64,000 nt of DNA from Arenicola marina. Lineage: Eukaryota; Annelida; Polychaeta; Arenicolidae. Below the pieces are notes generated by a model. It did not search any database and was not told the DNA's origin. It saw only the letters and a list, made by a program, of their open reading frames with translations. The first letter of the stretch is position 1, and every line of letters starts with the position of its first letter. The stretch covers positions 16,995,911-17,059,910 of the forward strand of contig OZ025256.1 of assembly GCA_964019135.1 (NCBI GenBank), in the 5' to 3' direction. Shown here piece by piece: positions 1 to 11,900 of the stretch. Both the position numbers and the translations under genes were made by a program.

Positions 1-162
1 CAGGATCTCGCCTCTTGTTGTTGTTGTTGGCACCCGCCACTTGTAACGTTCCGAAAATGACGTCGTTGCATGGTTGTTATGAAGTAACCAATATGACGTC
101 ATAACAACCAGTGGCGTTAATAACGACGTCACTTTCGGAACAGAACCGGTGGCGAGATCCTG
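1..162. repeat. Hairpin (foldback/MITE-like) element
   Basis: The first 12 bases (CAGGATCTCGCC) are the exact reverse complement of 151-162. The inner arms also pair: TTCCGAAA with TTTCGGAA, TGACGTCGTT with AACGACGTCA and TGGTTGTTATGA with its complement. The left arm has about 25 extra bases including a (TTG)n run. Palindromic arms over almost the full length suggest a non-autonomous DNA element. The left end coincides with the window edge, so true termini and a target-site duplication cannot be judged. Confidence 0.6.
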
Positions 163-724
163 TGTCCAGCCCGCGACACTTCTTTCTCCCGGGTCGGGTG
201 CGCGCGCATCCATTCGAAATGCCCATGCGCCCCGTTCAAAACAGCACGGCACATTCGGGAGAAGATGGCGGCTGATTGAAAAATGAATGCATAGGCTGGT
301 TGCATTGGCCCTAAATGAACCGGACCTGGCTGTTATGCACATTTCATAGACATTTGGGCGTAGCATTACCGGCAGGTCAAGAAGAGTCAACCGGGCGGCC
401 TACCAGTTCTGGGGCCATATTCATAATTGCCACTTAGGCTACGCCACTAGACTTAGCGCTAAGTGGAAGATTTGTCGAGCGATTATCGGGTTCAAAATAC
501 ACAAGTAATCACCCAAGAAGTGGATTTTCTGAATTAAGAAAGGGCTAAAATTATGTTGAAAAGGATTTCTTAGTCATGAGCACCACCACAACGAGCTGGT
601 GAGGCTAAGATGAAAATGCACTTTCCGTGCGTAACTTACGAGGAGATTATGAAATGTGCCCAGTGAGTTGAGCGAGACCAGAGTCCGTAGCAACAATACA
701 GCGCCTCGCGCCTTTTCCCTCAGT
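163..724. other. Intergenic, no gene recognised
   Basis: No exon-like coding sequence was recognised. Around 412-560 the sequence begins GGGCCATATTCATAA, a style of terminus resembling the GGGCCGGTTTCATGA stretch near 63700, possibly ends of DNA-element families, but no partner terminus was found. Confidence 0.4.
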
Positions 725-895
725 AATAATTTATGGAAATGTGCGTAAGGCCGTTTTTGTGCCCACGTTGGGCCCAAAAAATAACATGGGTTTGGATGAA
801 ACTAGCCCCACATGCAGTTGGCGGGGGTTCGAACCCACGACCTGGTGATCTGCAGCTCAGTCCGCTTACCCAGCGACCTAGGGGATTCTGATTCG
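725..895 (-). mobile_element. tRNA-derived SINE (family B)
   Basis: On the minus strand a tRNA-like head (GGTAAGCGGACTGAGC, then the B-box-like GGTTCGAACCC near 824-834) is followed by a body and a tail with GGGCCCAACGTGGGCACAAAAACGGCC-like sequence. The tail is shared with copies near 16605, 58640 and 62310, which supports a dispersed SINE and not a tRNA gene. There is no cloverleaf with proper acceptor pairing. Confidence 0.6.
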
Positions 896-1435
896 AGAAG
901 AAAGACCACTGCACTACAATGCTGCGCGATTTGTTTATTTACAATATATACATACACACATTTCACTCAGTGATGACGTACATTGTTATCTTAGCTTGCA
1001 TTGCGTGACGCGGGTTTCTGTGTCCAGACCGAAGAAAACCGAACCACCGCCGAAATGAAAACATTTTGTACACCTACTATAGCGAATATAAACGCAAGCG
1101 GTTAAAATGAGAAATGTTAGCGTGGGGAAGATGAAGTCCAGAGCCGAACCATGTCTCGGTGGGTAACCCAGACTCTTTTCGAACGAGGTGGGCTCTTTAT
1201 ACTGCACAAAAATAAAATTTGCGCTGCGGGGTGCGCCCCCCCCCCCTCTCAACCCCCGAGCTTCGACAGCCACTGGCTTGGCAGAGATCACTAGTTAAAC
1301 CCAGTGAGCTAACCACCCACCAGACCACTCGGGTGGCCTCGTAAATTTGAATGCGGATCTATCCTGTGAATGTACACCTATCAAACGAGATTCTGCAAGA
1401 GGCGACGAGCCACGTTGACACTAAGACCGCGACTT
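896..1435. other. Intergenic, no gene recognised
   Basis: Open frames here show no recognisable domain. There is a C-rich run near 1237. A short tRNA-like head (CCCAGTGAGCTAACCACCCACCAG, read on the minus strand) lies at about 1298-1330. Confidence 0.35.
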
Positions 1436-1785
1436 ACAGGCACGGGGGCTGGTCTTGCAGTTTGCAATCGACCAGGCCGAGCGCGCTAACCACTAGACCA
1501 TTCGGGTCGCGAACCCCTGAACAGGCAAGGGGGCTGGTCTGGCAGTGTGCAATCGACCAGGCCGAGCGCGCTAACCACTAGACCATTCGGGTCGCGAACC
1601 CCTGAACAGGCACGGGGGCTGGTCTGGCAGTGTTCACTCGACCAGGCCGAGCGCGCTAACCACTAGACCATTCGGGTGACCCACAGTGGGTCGCGAACCC
1701 CTGAACAGGCACGGTGGCTGGTCTGGAGGCTAGAGCTCATTTGACCAGGCCGAGCGCGCTAACCACTAGCCTCTCGCCAAGTAGT
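1436..1785 (-). repeat. Tandem array of tRNA-like heads (4 units of about 85-95 bp)
   Basis: Four head-to-tail units on the minus strand each contain GGTCTAGTGGTTAG, which resembles the A box of tRNA-Glu/Asp-type genes, followed by GCGCGCTCGGCCTGGTC. The units begin near 1440, 1530, 1613 and 1706. They lack a clean cloverleaf, so I call them tandemly amplified SINE or tRNA pseudogene heads. Confidence 0.6.
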
Positions 1786-2079
1786 GAGTCACATAGTTAC
1801 ATGGTTACATTCAAGGCCCTCCCACCTCCCCTCAACATACAAGTCAAAAATTCTTGTGCTGCTTAATCACAACTTTTTAACATATATTATTCATTAATAA
1901 TACTAAGCGCTTGGACAACATTGCTTACATGGTCACGTGATTTGCTGCCATGCACTGCAAGTCGCGGGTTATTTCTGAAGGCCCACTCGGGGGTTCGTTC
2001 GTCAGTAGGTAAGTAAGGCAGGTCCTGTCAGAGAGGCGAGTAAGAGTGGCAGTGCAGATGCGGACCTCGGATTAAATAT
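1786..2079. other. Intergenic, no gene recognised
   Basis: AT-rich to mixed sequence with no recognisable coding potential. It probably lies downstream of the capping-enzyme gene. No convincing minus-strand AATAAA was found close to that gene's stop codon, so its 3' end is undefined. Confidence 0.3.
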
Positions 2080-2600
2080 CATAGCATGACGTCATCAACG
2101 CTAACGTCACCAACCAATCCTCGTCAACGGTTAAGGTGGGATTTTTGACGTCATCGAGGCCTTTGGTATGACCGCTGACGTCATCAACACCCAGTTTTAT
2201 CCTCATTGACGTCATCAAGTCCCCAAGGTATGACGACGTCATCAACGTCCAGGGTATGCTCGCCGACGTCATCAACGTCCAAGGTATGCTCACCGACGTC
2301 ATCAATGTCTAGAATATGACTGCTGACGTCATCCACGTCCGGGACATGCGCTCGGACGTCATCATAACCCAGCGTACGTTCGCTGAGAGATCACCGTGTT
2401 ACACCGCACCGCGGTCACGTCCTTACCTATAACGTCATCGACGCCTTTGACGTCATACCGCGTTCATTGACGTCAGCCTTGTCCCGTAGGCTACCGACCT
2501 GATGGCCGTAGTCGTATTATCGCAGAACTTCAATGCTGCCTCATTCTCTGACGTCATTGCAGACAAGGCCCCACTATGACGTCACCACGGGTGTTCGATC
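2080..2600. repeat. Degenerate about 30-35-bp tandem repeat rich in TGACGTCA (CRE) motifs
   Basis: About 13 copies of (T/G)ACGTCA occur in 520 bases, most as GACGTCATCAACG followed by a variable 15-20-bp spacer containing GGTATG. TGACGTCA is the palindromic binding site of CREB/ATF proteins. The array lies just past the stop codon of the capping-enzyme gene and could be in its 3' UTR or flank. Whether any copy is regulatory is not shown by the sequence. Confidence 0.6.
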
Positions 2601-2805
2601 CGGGCGGGTCTACCGCCGATACATGCCTAGAATCCACCGGAAGTGCACCGGCAAACACTCTCCGCCATTCGCTTCCTACGGCGGCCGCGTGGCGTCGCTA
2701 CAATCCGCGTGGTAGTTTGCGGAACATCAGAGATGAAGATAACAATAATCCCCATTCAAACACTCTCCGTCATTCGCTGTCAACGACGGCCGCTTGGGGT
2801 CGCTT

Positions 2806-2975
2806 TCAGTGTCTCGGTATCTTAGGCGGCGGCATGAGGTCGGTGTCGGTGGGGGCCTCCCGCTTCTCGCCCTGGGGGGGTGGCAGCTTGGTGACGGGGG
2901 GTCGCCACCGGTGGCGCTCAATGAAGTCAAATAGGAGGTCTCTGGTTACCGGCTTCCGGATGCTCTGGCAGACGC
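2806..2975 (-). CDS. RNGTT: RNGTT exon 18, terminal (residues 559-614)
   Basis: Encodes [20 protein letters not shown] and on to [13 protein letters not shown], then TGA. It matches VCNSISNPVTKEMLFEFI and the proline-rich C-terminus of the vertebrate enzyme. Acceptor TTTCGGCAG. Confidence 0.95.
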
Positions 2976-5900
2976 CTGCCGAAAGGGAAAAAGTATGGTT
3001 CACATTTATCCTCGAGTGACAAATCTCTCCGCGTAAACGAACTTCACAGTATTACGTCTGTCAGGTTGTTTTATCTTATTTCTAATATATTGATACATGT
3101 ATACACATAGAATACAACAACTGATAATACATGTGACATATAGGTCGTTACTATTTCAAAATACAACTACAGTTTGACATCATCGAAAGCCCTGATATAT
3201 ATATGTTTTGGCCAAGGCCCAAATTATATCTATGTAGGCGAATTGTATTGCTAGATTTCCCTTTACATGGGTATTTCATTCCAGGTGGAAAAATGTTCGA
3301 TCTTTTCTGGAAGTTGCAGTCAGCATGTTTAATCCCCCGGGAACATGGCTCCACTCTCCCTTCCTTCTCCCATTGACCCGATATGACCAAAAGTGGTTAC
3401 AGCAGCCTACTTACATGCGCCATAATTTTTTACATTTTAGAATCAAGACTGAAAGTATCTCAAAATTATGATGCATATGTTTTAGATATCTTTGAGTCTG
3501 TAAAACAACCATTTCAACATAAAACTGCGCGGTTTACATCGCGCGCGGACGTCCTAGCGAGCCGCGGCCGACATCGAACAGAATACCGAACAGCGAACAG
3601 GCGCAGGGATACAAACCGGCCATATATTTATTTGGCATGGAGAAAAAGCTGGGAATACAAAAAAATAGACAACATATTACTTTAAAGCTTCCTGAATATA
3701 CAACCAAACAATCTTTATGTAATCGTGCATGTGCACGTGCGTGTGTGTGTGTGTGGGGGGGGGGGGCTTCATCCGCTTTCTGCCGCGCGCATATAGTTCA
3801 CTCTTAGAGACTTGTGTTTATGCTTTTATCACTGGTTGTTCAGGTCTTGTCTGTTAGTATCTGGGTTATACCTGCTTATATTGGTCTGTGACTATATGAT
3901 CGTTTGTGCTCCTGCTGGTTAATATTTCAGCTGGATTTTCTGTATACGCGCAATGATTCCGGGTGACACCTAGCTAGGCTGGCGCCAACGAATTAGTGCC
4001 ATTTCGTTTATCCTGTATCTACGGTAAATGTATACGTCATCTACTTCTATGGTTTGCCAAAAGCCGTACAAAGGCCCCCTGCGTGTTACTTTGCAACATT
4101 AATTCACCGTTCATTAAGATCTGGTTTTGTTCGCACGCAATGTACGTGACCCGCGAAGTAACTCCTCTTTCGCTCTATATATAGAGGCTACACTGGCGTC
4201 ATTTGTCCTCTTCCACGCCTGCAGCCCCCTTGTTAGAACACCCCCTTCTCCCCCCTTCTCGGCTGGCCTCATTGTCTGTGTGGTGGTCTGGGCGGATTGG
4301 CCAACACCTTGTGTATATAGTTTATGGACTTTATAAGAAAACAACAAAGCACCAATCTCGAATTAACTATGCGAAGAGGCGTCTATGTAAAGTACAGACT
4401 ACGATATGCCTACCCATGGCCGTGCTATGTGAAGAGGCGTCCATGTAAAGTACAGACTACGATATGCCTTACCTATGGCCTAGCTATGTGAAGAGGCGTC
4501 TATGTAAAGTACAGACTACGATAGGCCTTACCCATGGCCGTGCTATGTGAAGAGGCGTCCATGTAAGGTGCAGACTACGATATACCTTACCCATAGCCGT
4601 GCTATGTGAAGAGGCGTCCATGTTAGGTACAGACTACGATATACCTTACCCATGGCCGAGCTATGCGAAGAGGCGTCCATGTAAAGTACAGACTACGATA
4701 GGCCTTACCCATGGCCGTGCTATGTGAAGAGGCGTCCATGTAAAGTACAGACTACGATATATCTTACCCATGGCCGTGCTATGTGAAGAGGCGTCCATGT
4801 AAGGTACAGACTACGATAGGCCTTACCCATGGCCGAGCTATGCGAAGAGGCGTCCAGGTAAAGTACAGACTACGATATACCTTACCCATGGCCGGGCTTT
4901 GTGAAGCGGCATTCATGTAAAGTACAGACTATGATATACCTTACCCATGGCCGAGCTATGCGAAGAGGCGTCCATGTAAGGTACAGACTACGATATACCT
5001 TACCCATGGCCGGGCTTTGTGAAGCGGCGTCCATGTAAGGTACAGACTACGATATACCTTACCCATGGCCGAGCTATGCGAAGAGGCGTCCATGTAAAGT
5101 ACAGACTACGATAGGCCATACCCATGGCCGAGCTTTGTAAAGAGGCGTCCAGGTAAAGTACAGACTACGATATACCTTACCCATGGCCGGGCTTTGTGAA
5201 GCGGCGTCCATGTAAAGTACAGACTACGATATGCCTTACCCATGGCCGGGCTTTGTGAAGAGGCGTCCAGGTAAAGTACAGACTACGATATACCTTACCC
5301 ATGGCCGGGCTTTGTGAAGCGGCGTCCATGTAAGGTACAGACTACGATATACCTTACCCATGGCCGAGCTATGCGAAGAGGCGTCCATGTAAAGTACAGA
5401 CTACGATAGGCCATACACATGGCCGTGCTTTGTGAAGAGGCGTCCAGGTAAAGTACAGACTACGATATACCTTACCCATGGCCGGGCTTTGTGAAGCGGC
5501 GTCCATGTAAAGTACAGACTACGATATGCCTTACCCATGGCCGGGCTTTGTGAAGAGGCGTCCAGGTAAAGTACAGACTACGATATACCTTACCCATGGC
5601 CGGGCTTTGTGAAGCGGCGTCCATGTAAAGTACAGACTACGATATACCTTACCCATGGCCGAGCTATGCGAAGAGGCGTCCATGTAAGGTACAGACTACG
5701 ATATACCTTACCCATGGCCGGGCTTTGTGAAGCGGCGTCCATGTAAGGTACAGACTACGATATACCTTACCCATGGCCGAGCTATGCGAAGAGGCGTCCA
5801 TGTAAAGTACAGACTACGATAGGCCTTACCCATGGCCGTGCTATGTGAAGAGGCGTCCATGTAAGGTACAGACTACAATATGCCTTACCCATGGCTGTGC

Positions 5901-8900
5901 TATGTGAAGAGACGTCCATGTAAAGTACAGACTACGATATGCCTTACCCATGGCCGTGCTATGCGAAGAGGCGTCCATGTAAGGTACAGACTACGATATG
6001 CCTTACCCATGGCCGTGCTATGCGAAGAGGCGTCCATGTAAAGTACAGACTACGATGGGCCTTACCCATGACCGGGCTTTGTAAAGAGGCGTCCATGTAA
6101 AGTACAGACTACGATATGCCTTACCCATAGCCGTGCTGTGTGAAGAGGCGTCCATGTAAAGTACTGACTACGATATGCCTTACCCATGGCCGTGCTATGC
6201 GAAGAGGCGTCCATGTAAAGTACAGACTACGATAGGCCTTACCCATGGCCGTGCTATGTGAAGAGGCGTCCATGTAAGGTACAGACTACGATATGCCTAA
6301 CCCATGGCCGTGCTATGTGAAGAGGCGTCCATGTAAAGTACAGACTACGATAGGCCTTACCCATGGCCGTGCTATGTGAAGAGGCGTCCATGTAAAGTAC
6401 AGACCACGATAGGCCTTACCCATGGCGGTGCTATGTGAAGAGGCGTCCATGTAAGGTACAGACTACGATAGGCCTTACCCATGGCCGAGCTATGCGAAGA
6501 GGCGTCCATGTAAAGTACAGACTACGATATACCTTACCCATGGCCGGGCTTTGTGAAGCGGCGTCCATGTAAGGTACAGACTACGATATACCTTACCCAT
6601 GGCCGAGCTATGCGAAGAGGCGTCCATGTAAAGTACAGACTACGATAGGCCTTACCCATGGCCGTGCTATGTGAAGAGGCGTCCATGTAAGGTACAGACT
6701 ACAATATGCCTTACCCATGGCTGTGCTATGTGAAGAGACGTCCATGTAAAGTACAGACTACGATATGCCTTACCCATGGCCGTGCTATGCGAAGAGGCGT
6801 CCATGTAAAGTACAGACTACGGTATGCCTAACCCATGGTCGTGCTTTGTGAAGAGGCGTCCATGTAAAGTACAGATTACGATAGGCCTTACCCATGGCCG
6901 TGCTGTGTAAAGTACAGACTACAATAGGCCTTACCCATGGCCGTGCTGTGTAAAGTACAGACTACGATAGGCCTTACCCATTGCCGTGCTGTAGCTGTTG
7001 GGGAACGACTTGTCCGTCCTCTGCCGCATGAACTTCCACGAGTTGGCCTCCTGGTCGAAGTGACACTCCACGATCTTGTTTTCCAGACCCTTTAGTTCCT
7101 TCGTCAAGGGCTGTCGGAGAAACAAAATCCCGATTGCTTCAACTTCACTATCACAACAAACAAATTGCAGAACCGCATGAATTAATCTTTAACAGCTAAT
7201 ATTTATACAATATTATGGGTAACATCCCAATAAAGAAACCCCGGATTACTTCCAGTAACAAGGTACAAAGACATTGAAGGGCAGTGAAGTCTATCTAAGC
7301 GGTCTGCGAAGCTGCGAAAAAACAGAACCACCTGGGACTGCGACTCATGTTCTGTTACCAGTTCAGTCACTAGTTATATACTACGGGAGCCTTCCAAGAT
7401 CAGTCGGTAAGCAGGCTGAGCTGTAGATCAACAGGTCGTGGGTTCGAACCCGGGCAGAGAGCCTTCCAAGATCAGTTGGTAAGCAGGCTGAGCTGCAGAT
7501 CAACAGGTCGTGGGTTTGAACCCGGGCAGAGAGCCTTCCAAGATCAGTTGGTAAGCAGGCTGAGCTGCAGGTCAACAGATCGTGGGTTCGAACCCTGGCA
7601 GAGAGCCTTCCAAGATCAGTTGGTAAGCAGGCTGAGCGGCAGATTAACAAGTCGTGGGTTCGAACCCTGGCAGAGAGCCTTCCAAGATCAGTTGGTAAGC
7701 AGGCTGAGCGGCAGATTAACAGGTCGTGGGTTCGAACCCTGGCAGAGCCTTCCAAGATCAGTGGGTAAGCAGTAGAGATCTGCGCGGGGCGGGCGCGGGC
7801 ACAGTTCTTGCGGGCGCGGGGCGGGCGCGGGGCGGGCGCGGGGCGGGCGCGGGCAGGCCTTTGCGGGCACTGCCCCCATTGCGCCCGCAGCGTTTGAAAC
7901 TTATTTTCATTCACTTATTTTTGTAGACGTAAAAAGACGCAGTAGATTCAAGACCAAACCATCGACCCGTAACAAATCATATTTTCGTGCATCAATAAAA
8001 ACGTCTGTTTCCGGCGGAAATAGTTAGTGCAAGCATGTTCTTGTTGTCTTGCGACCGATAAAGCTTCATTTAATCTCGCATAGTGTGAGACAAAGGCCTA
8101 GTGGTTGCGGCTATGGCTCCCAATGTGTTAAACGAACATGATAATCTCCTGTACGGGGTCCGCCATAGACACAAAGAGAGAAGCAGAAAAGATAGGGGGT
8201 TGAGGAGGGGAGGGGGGGTGCTTGACACAGGTGTTTGTCTGTGCAACTTGCGGGATACAAGGCTGAGAGAAAAGCGGCGGGGCTGGGGTGGGGAGAGGGG
8301 TGGGATTGTTATTTATTTCTAGCCAGTAGGTAGTTAGGTACGGTCGTTTGGGGGCATGCTTACTAAGCAGGCTGAGCGGCAGGTCCACAGGTCGTGGGTT
8401 CGAACCCTGGTACAGAGCCTTCCAAGATCAGTTGGTAAGCAGGCTGAGCGGCAGATCAACAGGTCGTGGGTTCGAACCCTGGCAGAGAGCCTTCCAAGAT
8501 CAGTTGGTACGCACTCTGAGCTGTAGATCAACAGGTCGTGGGTTCGAACCCTGGCAGAGGGCCTTCTAAGATCAGTTGGTAAGCAGGCTGAGCGGCAGAT
8601 CAACAGGTCGTGGGTTCGAACCCTGGCACGTATTTCATCGTCATGGGAGGTGTCGTGGTCCAAGTTGGCGTTCATGCGCCAAACATTTACAAGCAAACAT
8701 GACGGTTTTAGATTATCAATCGGTTTCAATACCTTGATCATAGAAAACGGTGCGTCCTGACCCCCGACGTACAGATATCCGATGGTTGTCGGCAACATTC
8801 TGGAAGACAAGGAATGGAATAAAATGAAGGTACATATCAAACTTAAGGCCAACGAGTGTTGCCTCAACTACATTATTGTGCGGTGACCGAAACACTGAGC

Positions 8901-11900
8901 TCTAAACCGAGATTACCATCGGCATGGTTGGATTTCTCGCTGTCATTACCGCTCGTTCAGTTTATGGACCAGTTCAGAATAACCCTCTGTAATTGATTCA
9001 TGACATACACTGCCCCAGACTGACGCAATATATATATATCTCTTTTCCTATTTTTTGGTCCAATATTGAAAGCATATATATGTATATAAATAATATACAG
9101 TAAGCGCATCATGTAATGTCATACATGCGGCAGGTTGGTTTATTTCCGTATAAAGCAATCCATTTTCCCTATTTTAGTACCATTCACATTCTTCCATGTT
9201 TGCGTTACGATCACGGCTGGTTTACTTTTAGGAACAAGACGACATAGCCACTAATTCGTTAGGTGGCGCTAGTACGGCCATCAGAGGTTATGTCTATATA
9301 TAGGGTGTGTGTCTCAAAATAAGCTTCTTCGTATCCATCACGTGACGTGTCGTACGGTTATCGGTCTGAGCCTCGATCTTGGACATTACAAATACATAAC
9401 ACGACAACCGAATGAGTTTACAAACCGTTACAAACAGTGTGGCATGACTTGTTAACCTACCCTATCTTCTCTTCTCGAACTATTTTGAGTCTGAAGTCGA
9501 CAGAGTTGAGGCTTGGAGGTTTCCACTTCAAGACATCCATGCAGCGACCGCACTTATACCTCTGCAAGACACATAGTAGACGCACAGTAGAAAATTGTCA
9601 AACACATTTGGAAAGAAGATGGAGGAAGGGAAAGAGACGACCTTTCAGCCGACGAGGCATATTTTTCCATGACGGGCAAGACCATTCCACAATGTTCTAT
9701 ACAATTTCGGAGTCTCCACAGTTAATATTGAGGGCACCGTGAATATCGTGACGTCCTAACCGCTAGTCCAATTTTGCTGAAATTTTAAACGAAAGGTTCT
9801 GAATTATGCCTGAGGCTGTGGTAAAAATAGGAAGGCGATAGCTCCAAACTTGGAAAAGTCGGGCTCGACACCCCCGTGTTCCAGGCACTCTAGCACCTCA
9901 AACGTTGCTCGCTACGCGCTCGAGCTGAGATCGGATTTGGTACAAGCTACATCACCAGTATCTCCAAGGACAACATTGGTGTTCAGATGTCGTCTAGTTT
10001 TCGAGCTAAAGGCTACACTGGGCATCTACAATTGTCAAGGTCACTACGTTCACCTTTGACCGAGGTCGCTGAAAAACGGTCAGCTTCGAGATATTATCTG
10101 ACGTAATCTTTGTATGTTTGTTGGCACCTGTTTAACTTGAAAAATTAAAAATCTTCAAGCATGGGTCAAATTTATAAAAAAGAATCCTGTGACGTCATTT
10201 CCATGTCGAATTGCACATGAAAGTGACAGTGCCGGGTACGTTCTTACACAACGAAAATTATAATGGGACTGTTTGAAGAAGGCATGTCTGAAATATTCGA
10301 AAAGATATCGCCGTAATGATGAAAGATTGACGTTTTTGACATGGAGAGTTCCGTGAATTTTCGGTCAACTCTGCAACCGGAAGTAAGGTAGGAACATACT
10401 ATTTTTATGTTAGAGACGGACAGGGGACCCCATTCACGCAATGACGCCATTTGCGTATTTTCGACATTTTTCGTCTGATGTTTGAAGATGTTTTAATATA
10501 CCGGAACTGACGTCATCGTGACGCCATATAACGCATGCGACAAATCTCAAATTTCCCAGGCCTTTTTGCTATTCGTGTTTTTAAGTCCCAGAGCAATATC
10601 TTCTACGTAAATACGTCAAACCACAGCAGAACGGTTCAAGGTCATGTTTTTTGTTTTTCGAAAAACATCAAGCTCAAAAATGAGTATGACGCATAAAAAA
10701 ATGAACAATACACGAAAGATGCTTAAATAGAGTAGCGCATTACACATGTGCTTAGTACTCTTGTCTCAGTCTTGCATTTGCCTTACAATTATTAATATCA
10801 GCACTTACGCCTTTCGAGCCCATATTTTTTGTATATATTATCTATATCATTTACTTAAGTCACTACCGTCGACTATACAGTGTGCTTCACCATCTTCATT
10901 TTTATACGGGAACCGTGTTTAACTGCCCGTATGGTGTATAGTGATGTTGTCGGAGGGGGGACCGGGGGGGGGGGGGACGCGGAGGATCGTAAACGGTTGA
11001 CTCGAGGAGTATTGAGCGTCAAGGAAGCTCCAGAGCCAGCTTAATTAATTAACAAAGCGTTCTACTTGGATATTCTGTAGTTAGTTTTATGTGTTGCGTA
11101 AAGATCTTGCTGATATAATAGAAGTCCTAAATCACCGCCGAACCCAACCCGGTCTTTCGGCAGGCGCCCCGAGCATTCCTTACACGTCACACGTAACTGT
11201 CCTTCGACCAGTCTGGGTTTTAACGAGAGTTGGCCGTACGGTAGGTGTCTGTCGACGGCATTGGAAGCATTGGTTGTATAGTCAGGAAGCTTGAACCACT
11301 TTTGGTTATATCGGGATACGGAAGTCAGCGTTAAGCCATGTCCCACGGGGTAATCGACTACTCTTTGAGAAGAAGGACATGGAATATTTATCCTGCGACC
11401 ATACAGACATGGCCACGTACAGCGGGGTTCGAACCACCGATCCACGTGCCGTTAGGCTTTCAGCTCAATGAGAGCGCTCTAACCCACTGAACTACCGGGC
11501 GGCCCTTGGAAGACGTGAGCATCAATGTGATGGAAATGTGATGGTGAAAACTCCTGTCGAGAATAATAGATGCGACACTGTTATCATCCTGTTGAGAAAC
11601 AGAGAAGTATCGTTTCTTGAAGTACTTCAGGTTCTTGATATGCGACGGGGGGGGGGGGCGCTTCTACAGACACCTTACAGTTAATTGCACGGGCCGTCTT
11701 CGAACCCTCACGGCCATGAAGGCCACGTTAGTGTAGCTCTAGACACTTACGTCAGGTGCCGGCTGGAAGATCAGACCGTCAATCTCATGAGCAACATCCT
11801 TGGCAAAGGACCCCTCCAAGATCTGAAACAGTGCCAACATCATCACCATTATCATCACCATCAGTAACATCACCATTATTAGAATCACCATCATCATCAG

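Noticed and set aside
4366-6977. CRISPR-like array
   Set aside because: Units are contiguous and near-identical without unique spacers, in a eukaryotic intron; minisatellite.
7387-8628. tRNA gene clusters
   Set aside because: B boxes are good, but acceptor and anticodon stems do not pair; units fit SINE heads better.
7381-8867. Open frames with [22 protein letters not shown] repeats
   Set aside because: Typical translation of tRNA-like SINE heads in tandem, although the minus-strand frame does contain RNGTT exon 16 by chance of position.
9850-10450. Short open frames in RNGTT intron 14
   Set aside because: No similarity recognised and no splice fit; all conserved capping-enzyme blocks are already accounted for by other exons.
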